Shown here: positions 21,695-29,988 of the stretch, piece by piece
Numbering within the stretch: position 1 is the first letter of the stretch
How the letters are laid out: each line of letters begins with the position of its first letter
Assembly: GCA_016794525.1 (NCBI GenBank)
Contig: JAEUJY010000072.1
Coordinates: 92,946 to 156,945 of the forward strand
Reading direction: 5' to 3'
Origin: Myxococcales bacterium
GTDB taxonomy: Bacteria; Myxococcota_A; Polyangia; Haliangiales; Haliangiaceae
DNA length: 64,000 nucleotides
Translations under genes and position numbers: made by a program
The notes under the pieces: model-generated
What the model was told of the DNA's origin: nothing
What the model saw: the letters and a program-made list of their open reading frames with translations, nothing else
The model's database searches: none

Positions 21695-22915
21695 ATGTCG
21701 CTGCGCGCGCGTCGTCGTGGGTCGTCCATGTGCTGGTTGATCGCGCCGGCCGCGATCGCGGCGTGCGGCGGCGGCGGGCCGTCGTGGCAGGTGGTGGCGC
21801 GCGTCGACGGCGACGCGATCGTCGTCAACGCGTCGGGCGCGATCACCGGCGTGCGCGTCGGCGCGCATCGCATCGACCAGAGCGGGCCGACGGTGCCCAG
21901 CCTCCGCGTCCCGGCCGACGAGTTCGACGTGGGGGCGGCGACGATCAAGATCGAGGCGCTGCGCGGCGACAAGGTCGTCGCGACCAAGACCGTCACGGTC
22001 GACGTGCCGGCGAGCGCGCACCAGCCGCGGCTGGTGATCGACGGCTGCGCGACGCCGAGCGACGAGACCAGCACCACGCCGCCGGTGCGCCCGCGCGTGT
22101 CGCTCACGCTGGCGTCGCAGCACCTGGCCGCGGCCGGCGCCGGGCGACCGTCGCCGTCGGTGTGCAAGATCGACGCGACCGGCACGGCCCACGTCGGCGT
22201 GCAGGCCACGGTTGGCGCGGGGGTGACCGCTGGCGGCGCGGCCGTGGCGCTCACCGAGGGGTTCGGCGCGGTGCCGGTGGCGCTGTGGGACGTGCTCGCC
22301 ACGTGGCCCGCGCGCGCGTTGTTCCCGGACGTGCGCACCGAGCCGCCGCTAGGAGTGAGCGACGCAGCACTGCCCGCTGGTGGGGTGGCGATCCCGATCG
22401 AGGTGAAGACCCGCCGCGCCAACCTGACCGCCGAGGTCCGGGTCGCGCCCGACGCGAGCTTCCGCGAGGACCTGTCGACGTTCGTCACGCAGCAGCTCGG
22501 CGCGGGGCTGGTCGCGCGCTGCGACGGCGACGAGACGGCCTGGGCGCTGCGGGTCGACGACGGGCGCACGCCCGAGCACCCGACGACGCTGGCGTCACCC
22601 GGCGCGACCATGGGCGCCGTGCGGGTGATCGTGCGCGGCGCGCCGGCCGCCCCGCGCACCGCTGGGACCTGCGGGCCGTACCAACTCGTCGCCGGCGTGC
22701 GTCCCGAGACCGTGGCGCGGGTCGAGCACGATCTGACGCTGACCGCGATCGACGTGTGCACCGGCAAGCCGCTCGCGACCGCGACGATCGCCGCCGCCAA
22801 CTCGCCGTGCCCGATCTCGGTCGTCACCGGCGGTCCGGCCGACGTCTGGCCGACCCTCGCCGAGCTCGAGGCCTGGGCCGCCGTGGCGGTGCCAACGCCT
22901 TCGACCGCGCCGTGA
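21695..22915 (+). CDS. Lipoprotein of unknown function
   Basis: A 406-residue protein. The signal ends in AAIAAC (lipobox) followed by a Gly run. The start is the ATG at 21695, or possibly 21728 just before the hydrophobic core. An Ig-like beta segment (VVARVDGDAIVVNASG...FDVGAATIKIEALRGDKVVATKTVTVDV) precedes a longer body with four or more Cys. No known domain. Its TGA overlaps the GTG of the 2OG-oxygenase gene, indicating coupled translation. Confidence 0.72.
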   Translation: MSLRARRRGSSMCWLIAPAAIAACGGGGPSWQVVARVDGDAIVVNASGAITGVRVGAHRIDQSGPTVPSLRVPADEFDVGAATIKIEALRGDKVVATKTVTVDVPASAHQPRLVIDGCATPSDETSTTPPVRPRVSLTLASQHLAAAGAGRPSPSVCKIDATGTAHVGVQATVGAGVTAGGAAVALTEGFGAVPVALWDVLATWPARALFPDVRTEPPLGVSDAALPAGGVAIPIEVKTRRANLTAEVRVAPDASFREDLSTFVTQQLGAGLVARCDGDETAWALRVDDGRTPEHPTTLASPGATMGAVRVIVRGAPAAPRTAGTCGPYQLVAGVRPETVARVEHDLTLTAIDVCTGKPLATATIAAANSPCPISVVTGGPADVWPTLAELEAWAAVAVPTPSTAP

Positions 22916-23655
22916 CCCCGCTGGTCCACAGCCTGCCGGCGTTCGCGCCGTGGTCGTTCGACCGCGCGGCGCTGCTCGCGCTGGGTCGCGCCCACCACGC
23001 GGCGTACCGCGACGCGCGGCCGTACCCGCACGTCGTCATCGACGGCCTCCTCGGCGACGCGCGGTCGGCGGCGCTGGCCCAGGCGTTCCCGCCGCCGACC
23101 CACCCGCACTGGAAGCGGCGCGACCACGTCGAGCAGGCGGGGCGGCTGTCGCAGCTGCAGCGCGGCGACTTCGCCGACGTCGACCCAGCGCTGCGCTGGC
23201 TGCTGGCCGAGCTGGGCGGCATGACGTTCCTCGACTTCCTCGGCGCGCTCAGCGGGCAGCGCGGGCTGATCGCCGATCCGCACTTCGTCGGCGCCGGCCC
23301 GATCGCGACGCTGCCCGGCGGCCACCTCGCCGTGCACGCCGACTTCAACCGCGACAGCGCGCGCCACCTCGACCGCGCGCTCACGGTGCTCTACTACCTG
23401 CCGACCGCGTGGGACGACGCCTGGGGTGGCGAACTGGAGCTGTGGGATCGGGCGCGCACCCGCCGCGAGGTGGCGATCGCCCCGCGGCGCGACCGCCTGG
23501 TGGTCATGGCCTACGGCGAGGACCACTGGCACGGCCACCCCGCACCGCTGCGCTGCCCCGCCGGCCACGTCCGCGCGGTGGTCGCCGCCTATTATTACGT
23601 GGCGCGGGCGGTGCCCGGCGACGACGACCACGCCCACGGCGCCATCTGGGCGTGA
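22912..23655 (+). CDS. 2OG-Fe(II) oxygenase (prolyl 4-hydroxylase-like)
   Basis: A 247-residue non-heme iron oxygenase. The first iron ligands are His142 and Asp144 in HLAVHADFNRD. The distal His is in the DHWHGHP segment (about 205-209), with the 2-oxoglutarate-binding Arg nearby (PLRCPAGHVR). LTVLYYLPTAWDDAWGGELELWD is the conserved core before the distal His, as in prolyl 4-hydroxylase-like proteins. It would hydroxylate a protein or small molecule in the cytoplasm; no signal peptide is seen. The GTG start overlaps the previous lipoprotein stop (GTGA), but a functional link between them is unknown. Confidence 0.88.
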   Translation: MTPLVHSLPAFAPWSFDRAALLALGRAHHAAYRDARPYPHVVIDGLLGDARSAALAQAFPPPTHPHWKRRDHVEQAGRLSQLQRGDFADVDPALRWLLAELGGMTFLDFLGALSGQRGLIADPHFVGAGPIATLPGGHLAVHADFNRDSARHLDRALTVLYYLPTAWDDAWGGELELWDRARTRREVAIAPRRDRLVVMAYGEDHWHGHPAPLRCPAGHVRAVVAAYYYVARAVPGDDDHAHGAIWA

Positions 23656-23716
23656 GCGAGGGCGGCGGATCCGGCGTGCTTGCCGCGCCGCCCGCCGCCG
23701 TGGTCTGCTCGATGCC

Positions 23717-24472
23717 GTGTCGATCGCCGCGCGTGCGCGCATCGGACCCGGGCGGTGCGCAGGGCTCGCGGCGGTGCTCGGGCTGCTCGCGTGCGGCGGC
23801 GCCGGCGACGCGCCCGACGCCGGGCCGGCCGACGCCACCGGCGGGGACGCCGGCAGCCCGCCGACCGCCGCGCAGCTGCTCGACAAGGTCGCCGCGTGCG
23901 GCGGGGCCGCGATCAAGGGCGGCTTCGGCACCGACGGCCCGGGCGCCATCTCGATGTTCGCCTGCGGCAGCGCGGTCTACTGGCGGGCCGACCTCGACGT
24001 CGACTGCGACGGCGTCCAGACCCCGCCGTGCGACACCGACCCGACCGGCCAGCCGCAGACCAGCATCGTCGACCTGGCCCCCGCCGGCGACGTCGATCCG
24101 ACCACGCTGCCGTACTTCGTCATCCCGCTGGGGCTCCCCGAGACCGCGTGGTACCAGAGCCACGGCATCGCGCTCGGCCAGGTGGGCGCCGTCATCTACG
24201 GCGGCCGCGTCGAGTACGGCATCTTCGCCGACGAGGCCGGCGGCTGGTTCATCGGCGAGGCGTCGTACGCGATGTGCCAGCGCTTCCTCGGCGCGCCGTC
24301 CGGCGGGGCCGATCCGTGCTCGCCGATCGACGGCGGCATCGATCCGGCCGAGGTCACCTACGTGACGTTCACCGGCGCCGGGCCCCGGGCGGTCGGGCCG
24401 GTGATCTACGACCACGCCGCCCACGCGGCGCTGGGCGAGTCCGCTGCCAGCGCCTGGCTGCGCGAGCCCTAG
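23717..24472 (+). CDS. GH75-type chitosanase lipoprotein
   Basis: A 251-residue lipoprotein (LLAC lipobox, Cys26; GTG start at 23717). The body matches glycoside hydrolase family 75, best known from fungal chitosanases: YWRADLDVDCDG, LPYFVIPLG, VGAVIYGGRVEYGIFADEA, IGEASYAM and VTYVTFTG. The family's catalytic Asp and Glu correspond to Asp172 (YGIFADE) and Glu181 (IGEASY). It would cleave chitosan or partly deacetylated chitin at the cell surface, which fits a predator or degrader of fungal walls (inference). Six or more Cys suggest disulfides. No chitin-binding module is present. Confidence 0.85.
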   Translation: MSIAARARIGPGRCAGLAAVLGLLACGGAGDAPDAGPADATGGDAGSPPTAAQLLDKVAACGGAAIKGGFGTDGPGAISMFACGSAVYWRADLDVDCDGVQTPPCDTDPTGQPQTSIVDLAPAGDVDPTTLPYFVIPLGLPETAWYQSHGIALGQVGAVIYGGRVEYGIFADEAGGWFIGEASYAMCQRFLGAPSGGADPCSPIDGGIDPAEVTYVTFTGAGPRAVGPVIYDHAAHAALGESAASAWLREP

Positions 24473-24535
24473 CGCCGGCCGCCGGCTCACCGACAGGCGG
24501 TTGACGTTCGCACATCAGGCACTACGGTGTGCGGA

Positions 24536-25240
24536 ATGCTCCACCGCACCTCTCGCATCGTGCTGGCCGTCGCGCTGGTGGCGGCGTCGACCACCGCCGC
24601 GTGTACCTCGAAGCGTGAGTCCACCGATCGGTGGACCACGACCGAGAACACCAACGTCAAGATCGACTGGGACAAGGTCAACGACGCCTACAAGCAGGCC
24701 GAGGGCCCGGCCGATCTCGAGCGCCGGATCAACGAGATCTACGAGGGCGACGAGGTGGTCTCGATCGCGGTCCACGACGTCGACGCCAAGACCCAGGTGG
24801 TCACCGGCTTCTTCGACAAGAACACCGACGGCCAGGTCGACGAGCCCGAGAAGATCTTCACGATCACCCGGGTCATCACCGGCGAGGGCGAGGGCCAGTA
24901 CCAGACCGCCGGCTACGGCCACTACGCCGGCTACAGCTCGCCGATGTTCGGCATCATGTCGGGCATGCTGATGGGCTCGATGCTCGCCAGCATGATGATG
25001 CCGACCTACGTGCCGATGTACACGCAGCCGTACACCACCAGCGCGGCGCGCCACGGCGAGCTGCGCAGCCAGCGCTCCAGCTACCGCGCGCAGTACCCCG
25101 AGCGCTTCGCCAAGAAGTCGGCCACCGGCCGCAGCTACGGCGGCTCGAGCGGCACCAAGCGCACCCCGCCGCGCTCGCGCGGTGGCAGCCGGTTCGGCGG
25201 CCGCGCCAGCGCCCTGCCGCGCGTCGTCCTGGCGGCGTGA
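24536..25240 (+). CDS. Lipoprotein with one EF-hand-like loop and Met-rich helix
   Basis: About 234 residues (ATG at 24536; GTG at 24527 also possible). The signal ends in STTAAC. A single calcium-loop-like segment [12 protein letters not shown] sits near residue 100. A Met/Gly-rich hydrophobic stretch ([19 protein letters not shown]) and a basic Ser/Gly/Arg tail follow. Its role in the envelope is unknown. The TGA overlaps the next gene's GTG (GTGA), so the two are an operon. Confidence 0.72.
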   Translation: MLHRTSRIVLAVALVAASTTAACTSKRESTDRWTTTENTNVKIDWDKVNDAYKQAEGPADLERRINEIYEGDEVVSIAVHDVDAKTQVVTGFFDKNTDGQVDEPEKIFTITRVITGEGEGQYQTAGYGHYAGYSSPMFGIMSGMLMGSMLASMMMPTYVPMYTQPYTTSAARHGELRSQRSSYRAQYPERFAKKSATGRSYGGSSGTKRTPPRSRGGSRFGGRASALPRVVLAA

Positions 25241-25743
25241 CCCCGCCCCGCGCGCTGGCCGACCTGCCGTTCGCGCGGCGCCCGCCGCTCGAGCTGCTCG
25301 GCCTCACCGAGGATCGCGCCGAGATCGACACCGACTACGCCGGCTTCGGCTGGACGCGGGTCGAGCGGCTGTGGCTCGACGACGGCGCCGCGCTGACGGC
25401 CGTCGACGACGCGCTGGTCCTGGCGCTGCACGCGGCCGACGACGGCGCCGCGCTGGCCGACGACGTCGAGCTCGAGTTCGACCTGGGCGACGCCCGGGCG
25501 ATCGCGCCGCTGTCGGCGTTCCTGGCGCGGTGGCTGCCGCGGCTGCCGACCGACGCGACGATCGTGCTCGCGCTGTGCAACCCGCACCACGCCCGGCTGG
25601 CGGCGCCGCCAGCCGCCGGCGGTCGCCCGGTGTGGTACGGGCGCGGCCCGGTCGACTCCTGGCTCGATCACCACGCCGATCACGATCGCCTGCGCCTCGT
25701 CGCCCCTGGCGGCTGGCACCAGGCCCACGCCCCCGAGTTGTAG
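25237..25743 (+). CDS. Protein of unknown function, second gene of an operon
   Basis: A 168-residue protein starting with the GTG at 25237, overlapping the upstream stop by four bases. It is acidic, with a DDDAL-type middle region and a C-terminal segment rich in His and Trp ([29 protein letters not shown]). No signal peptide. No family recognised. The last base of its TAG stop is the first base of the two-hairpin element. Confidence 0.68.
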   Translation: MTPPRALADLPFARRPPLELLGLTEDRAEIDTDYAGFGWTRVERLWLDDGAALTAVDDALVLALHAADDGAALADDVELEFDLGDARAIAPLSAFLARWLPRLPTDATIVLALCNPHHARLAAPPAAGGRPVWYGRGPVDSWLDHHADHDRLRLVAPGGWHQAHAPEL

Positions 25744-25789
25744 GGGCTCGTCGCCGAGCCCCCCTCGGCGGGGTCATGCCCCCGCCGAG
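25743..25789 (+). repeat. Two-hairpin element, copy 1
   Basis: Two adjacent perfect hairpins directly after a stop codon. Hairpin 1: 8-bp stem GGGGCTCG/CGAGCCCC (25743-25750 with 25755-25762), loop TCGC. After one C comes hairpin 2: 10-bp stem (25764-25773 with 25780-25789), loop TCATGC. A C-rich run (CTCCCCC) follows. The same architecture recurs at 63945-63991 with different stem sequence but conserved loops and spacing. It could be a terminator without a U-tract or a structured RNA; the strand is set by the gene it follows. Confidence 0.8.
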
Positions 25790-25862
25790 CCTCCCCCAGG
25801 ACACGAGCGCCTGACGCCACCACCGGTGCTCGTCCGAAACGCCGACCAAGCCACGAGGCCCC

Positions 25863-26369
25863 ATGACCGACCTCATCCGCCGCCCCGCCGCCCCCGTCGT
25901 CGACGCCGACGCCATCCGCACCTACGCCGGCATCTACGTCCTGAAGAAGATGGACCTCAAGCCCGCCGACGGCGGCGTGGTGTTCCCGATCGGCCTGCCC
26001 GCCGAGCTGTCGCCGATCGACGAGGTGCTGGCCGACCTGTCGAGCCGCGGCCTGGTCGAGATGAGCCGGTGGCGCGATCGCTGGAACCTGACCAAGGCCG
26101 GCCTGGCCCACCTCGCCACGCTGATCGACGAGGCCACCGACCTGATCGACGAGTTCGACGACGACGAGCTCCCCGAGGTCGTGGCCGAGCTGCGCCGGCG
26201 CAACCTCGACCCGCTGCGCGCGCGCTTCCTGTGGGGCTGGTACGACGGCGAGTTCGACGACCTGCTCGAGTTCCAGCGCCAGCGCGGCGTCGCCGAGCCG
26301 CAGCCGCTGTGGGCGTACTACCTGACCGACGACGAGTTCTACGCCGAGCTGGCGCGCGACCTGGCGTAG
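25863..26369 (+). CDS. Protein of unknown function with winged-helix-like N-terminus
   Basis: A 168-residue, strongly acidic cytoplasmic protein. Residues about 45-85 (SPIDEVLADLSSRGLVEMSRWRDRWNLTKAGLAHL) look like a small winged-helix fold. The rest is helical and rich in Asp/Glu/Trp (FLWGWYDGEFDDLLEFQRQ). DNA binding is possible but not shown. It lies 73 bases after the two-hairpin element and is the only gene between that element and the convergent FAD oxidoreductase gene. Confidence 0.68.
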   Translation: MTDLIRRPAAPVVDADAIRTYAGIYVLKKMDLKPADGGVVFPIGLPAELSPIDEVLADLSSRGLVEMSRWRDRWNLTKAGLAHLATLIDEATDLIDEFDDDELPEVVAELRRRNLDPLRARFLWGWYDGEFDDLLEFQRQRGVAEPQPLWAYYLTDDEFYAELARDLA

Positions 26370-26382
26370 ACCGTCGGCGCGC

Positions 26383-27747
26383 TCACGCGCGGCCCTGGCT
26401 GGCCCGGCAGGTCTTGTCGTAGAGGTCGCGCAGCACGTTGTGCGGATCGGTGCGGCGCTTGACGCGCGCGTAGTTGGGCTGGTTCCAGGTCCGCCAGAAC
26501 TCGTGCTCGTCGTAGTAGTTGTGCGAGCCGAGCGTCTTGACCCCGCCGAACCCGGCCAGCGCGCGCTCGAGCTCGCGGTAGTAGTTGCGACCGGCGGGCT
26601 GCGCCGCGCCCGCGACCGCGAGGTCCACGTACAGGTCGTCGGTGACGCCCGCGAACACCGCCGGCGCCAGCCACTCGTAGCGGTGGCCGGGGCGGTACGG
26701 CGTGCACCCGACCGGATAGTGGCCGATCGTGCGCTGGTACCAGGCGAGGAACGTCGGCGCCCGGCTCAGCGGCACCATCACGTCGAGGGTGAGGTCGGGG
26801 CGGTCGGCGCGCACCAGGCGCTGGAACCACTGGCCGATGCGGCGCAGCGCGCCGACGCGGAACCACCGCTTGCCATGCCCGACGCCGCGGTCGCGAAAGT
26901 AGTACGCCTCGGTGGTCAGGTAGGCCTCGCCCGTGTCCCGGCCGGCGGGAGCGCCGGCGCTCGCGGGCGCCTCGTCGACGAAGCGCCCGACCGTCAGCAC
27001 CAGCTCGTCGGGCGCGTGGATCATCCCGTCCATGAAGTCCACGTCGTCGGCGCGCTGGTGCGCCCGCATCGCCGCGAGGAAGGCGTCGAGCTGGTCGAAG
27101 CGCTGATGGACCACGTGGACCCACGGCCGGGCCGGGATCAGCCGGAACGTGAGCTTGGTCAGCACGCCCAGCGTGCCGAAGGTGCCGTGCATCATCTCGA
27201 AGATCAGCGGGTCGTCGTCGGGCGTGCAGGTCAGCACCTCGCCGGTCGCGGTGACCACCTCGTACGCCAGGCAGGTGTCGTGGAAGCCGCCGTGGCGGAA
27301 CGAGGTCGACTCGATCGAGCCGCCCGCCACCGCGCCGCCGATGGTGATGGTCTCGAGCTCGGGCACGACCGCTGGCGCCAGGCCGTAGGGCAGCGTGGCG
27401 GCGACCAGGTCCACGAACGTCACGCCCGGCTCGGCGACGCAGGTCCGCGCCGCGGGGTCGATCGCCAGGATCGCGTTCAGGTCGCGGATGTCGAGCTTGT
27501 CGTCGGTGCGCCGGCGGTCGTGCGGTCTCGCCACCATGTGCGAGGCCGCCCGCTTCTGCCGCACCAGCGGGCGGATCGACCGCCGCGCGCGGAGGTCGTG
27601 CACGACCCGCGCGACCTTGCGGTCGTGCTCGAACGGGTCGCTGCACACCGTGCGACGGCCGGCGCGGCCGCGGCGGGGCACGCCGCCGGACGCGCGCACG
27701 CTGACGAGGTCCGACGTGGCGACGAAACGAGCGGGAGGGCTGGCCAT
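26383..27747 (-). CDS. FAD-binding oxidoreductase, DIMINUTO/DHCR24-like
   Basis: A 454-residue FAD-linked oxidase of the VAO/PCMH fold. The flavin-binding signature is VPELETITIGGAVAGGSIESTSFRHG followed by YEVVTATGEVL. The tail HNYYDEHEFWRTWNQPNY...DPHNVLRDLYDKT resembles Delta24-sterol reductase/DIMINUTO proteins. Such bacterial members reduce or oxidise hydrophobic or sugar-like substrates; the substrate here is unknown. Myxobacteria are among the few bacteria that make sterols, so a sterol link is possible but only inference. The N-terminal 45 residues are Arg-rich and less typical. Confidence 0.82.
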   Translation of the reverse strand: MASPPARFVATSDLVSVRASGGVPRRGRAGRRTVCSDPFEHDRKVARVVHDLRARRSIRPLVRQKRAASHMVARPHDRRRTDDKLDIRDLNAILAIDPAARTCVAEPGVTFVDLVAATLPYGLAPAVVPELETITIGGAVAGGSIESTSFRHGGFHDTCLAYEVVTATGEVLTCTPDDDPLIFEMMHGTFGTLGVLTKLTFRLIPARPWVHVVHQRFDQLDAFLAAMRAHQRADDVDFMDGMIHAPDELVLTVGRFVDEAPASAGAPAGRDTGEAYLTTEAYYFRDRGVGHGKRWFRVGALRRIGQWFQRLVRADRPDLTLDVMVPLSRAPTFLAWYQRTIGHYPVGCTPYRPGHRYEWLAPAVFAGVTDDLYVDLAVAGAAQPAGRNYYRELERALAGFGGVKTLGSHNYYDEHEFWRTWNQPNYARVKRRTDPHNVLRDLYDKTCRASQGRA

Positions 27748-27863
27748 GGCGAGTGGTCGAGCTGCAAGCGACGGGCCGTGGCCACCCGCCGCCGCGGTCG
27801 CCGGGACGTTTGGCCGCAGGGCGCGCCGCTGGCCCCCGCGCCCCTGCCCGGTACGCTCCGGCC

Positions 27864-28865
27864 ATGGCGTCGACAGCCCGCGGCAACGTCCGGCTCCAGG
27901 CGGTGGTCGTGGCGGCCGGCGTGGCGCTGCTGGCGATCAAGTTCACCGCGTGGAGCCTGACCCACAGCAACACGATCTTGAGCGACGCGCTCGAGAGCAT
28001 CGTCAACGTCACCGCCGGCACGTTCGCGCTGTACAGCCTGTGGCTCGCGGCCCAGCCGCGCGACCGCGAGCACCCCTACGGCCACGGCAAGATCGAGTTC
28101 ATCTCGGCCGGCATCGAGGGCGGGCTGGTGATGGTGGCCGGCGGGCTGATCATCTGGCGGGCGGTGCAGGCGCTGCTGGCGCACCAGCAGCTCCACGATC
28201 TCGGCGTCGGCATCGCGCTCACCGGCGCAGCCGGCGCGCTCAACCTGATCATGGGTCTCGGCCTGCAGCGGCGCGGCCGGCGCGCGCACTCGATCACGAT
28301 GGAGGCCAGCGGCGCCCACCTGCTCAGCGACGCGTGGAGCACGGTGGCGATGGTCGTCGGCCTCGTGCTGATCCGCCTCACCGGCGTCCTGTGGCTCGAT
28401 CAGCTGTTCGCGATCGTCTTCGCGTTCTACATCATCTTCACCGGGCTCCGGGTGTTCCGCCGCTCGGTCGCCGGGATCATGGACGAGGCCGATCACGAGC
28501 TGGCGGCCAAGGTGATCGCGCAGCTCGAGGCCGCGCGCCGGCCGCCGTGGATCGACGTCCACAACTTCCGCACCATCACCTACGGCGCGGTGCTGCACGT
28601 CGACTGCCACGTGACGCTGCCCTGGTACTACACGCTGGCGCAGGCGCACCAGGAGATCACCGCGATCGAGCGGCTGGTCAACGGCCACGACCGCGAGGTC
28701 GAGCTGTTCATCCACATGGACCCGTGCGTGCCGCGGTCGTGCGGCATCTGCACGCTCGCCGACTGCCCCGAGCGCCAGGCGCCGCTGGCGCGCCGCATCC
28801 CGTGGGCGCTCGAGACCGTGCTCGCCGACGCCCGCCACGGCGCGATCGACGCGCCGCCGTCGTAG
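27864..28865 (+). CDS. Cation diffusion facilitator (CDF) family transporter
   Basis: A 333-residue inner-membrane protein with about six helices. CDF features: SDALESIVNVTAG (metal-site Asp in TM2), HPYGHGKIEF loop and SGAHLLSDAWST (TM5 metal site). A cytoplasmic domain follows with HVDCHVTLPWYYTLAQAHQEI and ends in a Cys-rich tail (DPCVPRSCGICTLADC) unusual for the family, which could bind metal. CDFs export Zn2+, Fe2+ or similar ions in exchange for protons. Divergent from the FAD oxidoreductase gene, which shares a 116-base promoter region. Confidence 0.93.
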   Translation: MASTARGNVRLQAVVVAAGVALLAIKFTAWSLTHSNTILSDALESIVNVTAGTFALYSLWLAAQPRDREHPYGHGKIEFISAGIEGGLVMVAGGLIIWRAVQALLAHQQLHDLGVGIALTGAAGALNLIMGLGLQRRGRRAHSITMEASGAHLLSDAWSTVAMVVGLVLIRLTGVLWLDQLFAIVFAFYIIFTGLRVFRRSVAGIMDEADHELAAKVIAQLEAARRPPWIDVHNFRTITYGAVLHVDCHVTLPWYYTLAQAHQEITAIERLVNGHDREVELFIHMDPCVPRSCGICTLADCPERQAPLARRIPWALETVLADARHGAIDAPPS

Positions 28866-28935
28866 CTTCCGCTGCGATTCCGGGTGGATGCGCGGTCGCG
28901 AATCCCTTGGGCGGCGCGTGGCTCATACGCGGTCG

Positions 28936-29988
28936 ATGTCCCGCGTCAAACGCAGTCTGATCCTCGGCGGCGCGCTCTTCGCGCTCGCCGCCTGTCATGG
29001 TGACCAGCGCGCGGCGCCCGCGGCGGCCCGTCCGGTGGTCGCGGTGCAGACCGTCCCGGTCCGCGCCGAGGCGCCGGTGCGCGGCATCGCGGCGGTCGGC
29101 GCGGTGCGCGCGCAGGAGAGCGTCGAGATCGCGCCCAGCGTGATGGGCAAGATCACCGAGCTGCGCTGCGTGATCGGCGAGCGCGTCGCGGCCGGCGACG
29201 TCGTGGCCCGGCTGTCGGTGCGCGAGCTGGCGGCCCGGGTCGACCAGGCCCGCGAGGCGCTGGCCAACGCCGCGCTCGAGCTCGACCGCGCCGGCAAGCT
29301 GATGGCCCAGCGCGCCATCCCCGGCGCCGAGTACGACGCGCTCGCGTCGCGGCACCGGATCGCCACCGCCGGGCTGGCCGAGGCCGAGACGATGGCGCGC
29401 TACGCCACCGTGCGCGCGCCGATCACCGGCGTCGTCACCGCCAAGCGCAGCAACGTCGGCGACATGGGCCTGCCCGGCCAGCCGCTGTGCGTGATCGAGG
29501 ATCCGTCGTCGTTCCGCTTCGAGGCCACCATCCCCGAGACGCTGATCCGGCAGGTGACGATCGGCGCCAAGCTCGACGTCAAGCTCGACATGCTCGACGC
29601 GGCGGTGCCGGCCGCCGTGGTCGAGATCGCGCCGACCACCGACCCGGCCAGCCGCACCGTGCTGGTCAAGCTCGAGCTGCCGGCCGACCCGACGCTGCGG
29701 GTCGGCGCGTTCGGCCGGGTGATGGTGCCGTCGGTCGCGGTGCCGACGATCACGGTGCCGGCCGGCGCGGTGGTCCGCCACGGCCAGCTGGCGTCGGTGT
29801 TCGTGGTCAGCGACGGCAAGGCCGTGCTCCGCCTCGTGCGCACCGGCCGGGTCATCACCGACGCCGCCGGCGACCGCGTCGAGATCACCGCCGGCGTCGC
29901 CGCTGGCGAGGTGATCGTCGTCGAGCCGCCCGCGGCGCTGGTCGACGGTCAGCGCGTCACCACCGGCGGCGCGGAGCGGCCGTCGTGA
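28936..29988 (+). CDS. RND efflux periplasmic adaptor (MFP/HlyD-like)
   Basis: A 350-residue membrane-fusion protein with lipoprotein signal (ALAAC, Cys about 20). The lipoyl-like half motifs are [26 protein letters not shown] and [24 protein letters not shown] helical hairpin lies between them ([23 protein letters not shown]), and beta-barrel and membrane-proximal domains follow. It links the inner-membrane pump encoded next (GTGA overlap) to an outer-membrane channel, whose gene is not here. Start ATG at 28936, before the signal segment. Confidence 0.93.
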   Translation: MSRVKRSLILGGALFALAACHGDQRAAPAAARPVVAVQTVPVRAEAPVRGIAAVGAVRAQESVEIAPSVMGKITELRCVIGERVAAGDVVARLSVRELAARVDQAREALANAALELDRAGKLMAQRAIPGAEYDALASRHRIATAGLAEAETMARYATVRAPITGVVTAKRSNVGDMGLPGQPLCVIEDPSSFRFEATIPETLIRQVTIGAKLDVKLDMLDAAVPAAVVEIAPTTDPASRTVLVKLELPADPTLRVGAFGRVMVPSVAVPTITVPAGAVVRHGQLASVFVVSDGKAVLRLVRTGRVITDAAGDRVEITAGVAAGEVIVVEPPAALVDGQRVTTGGAERPS

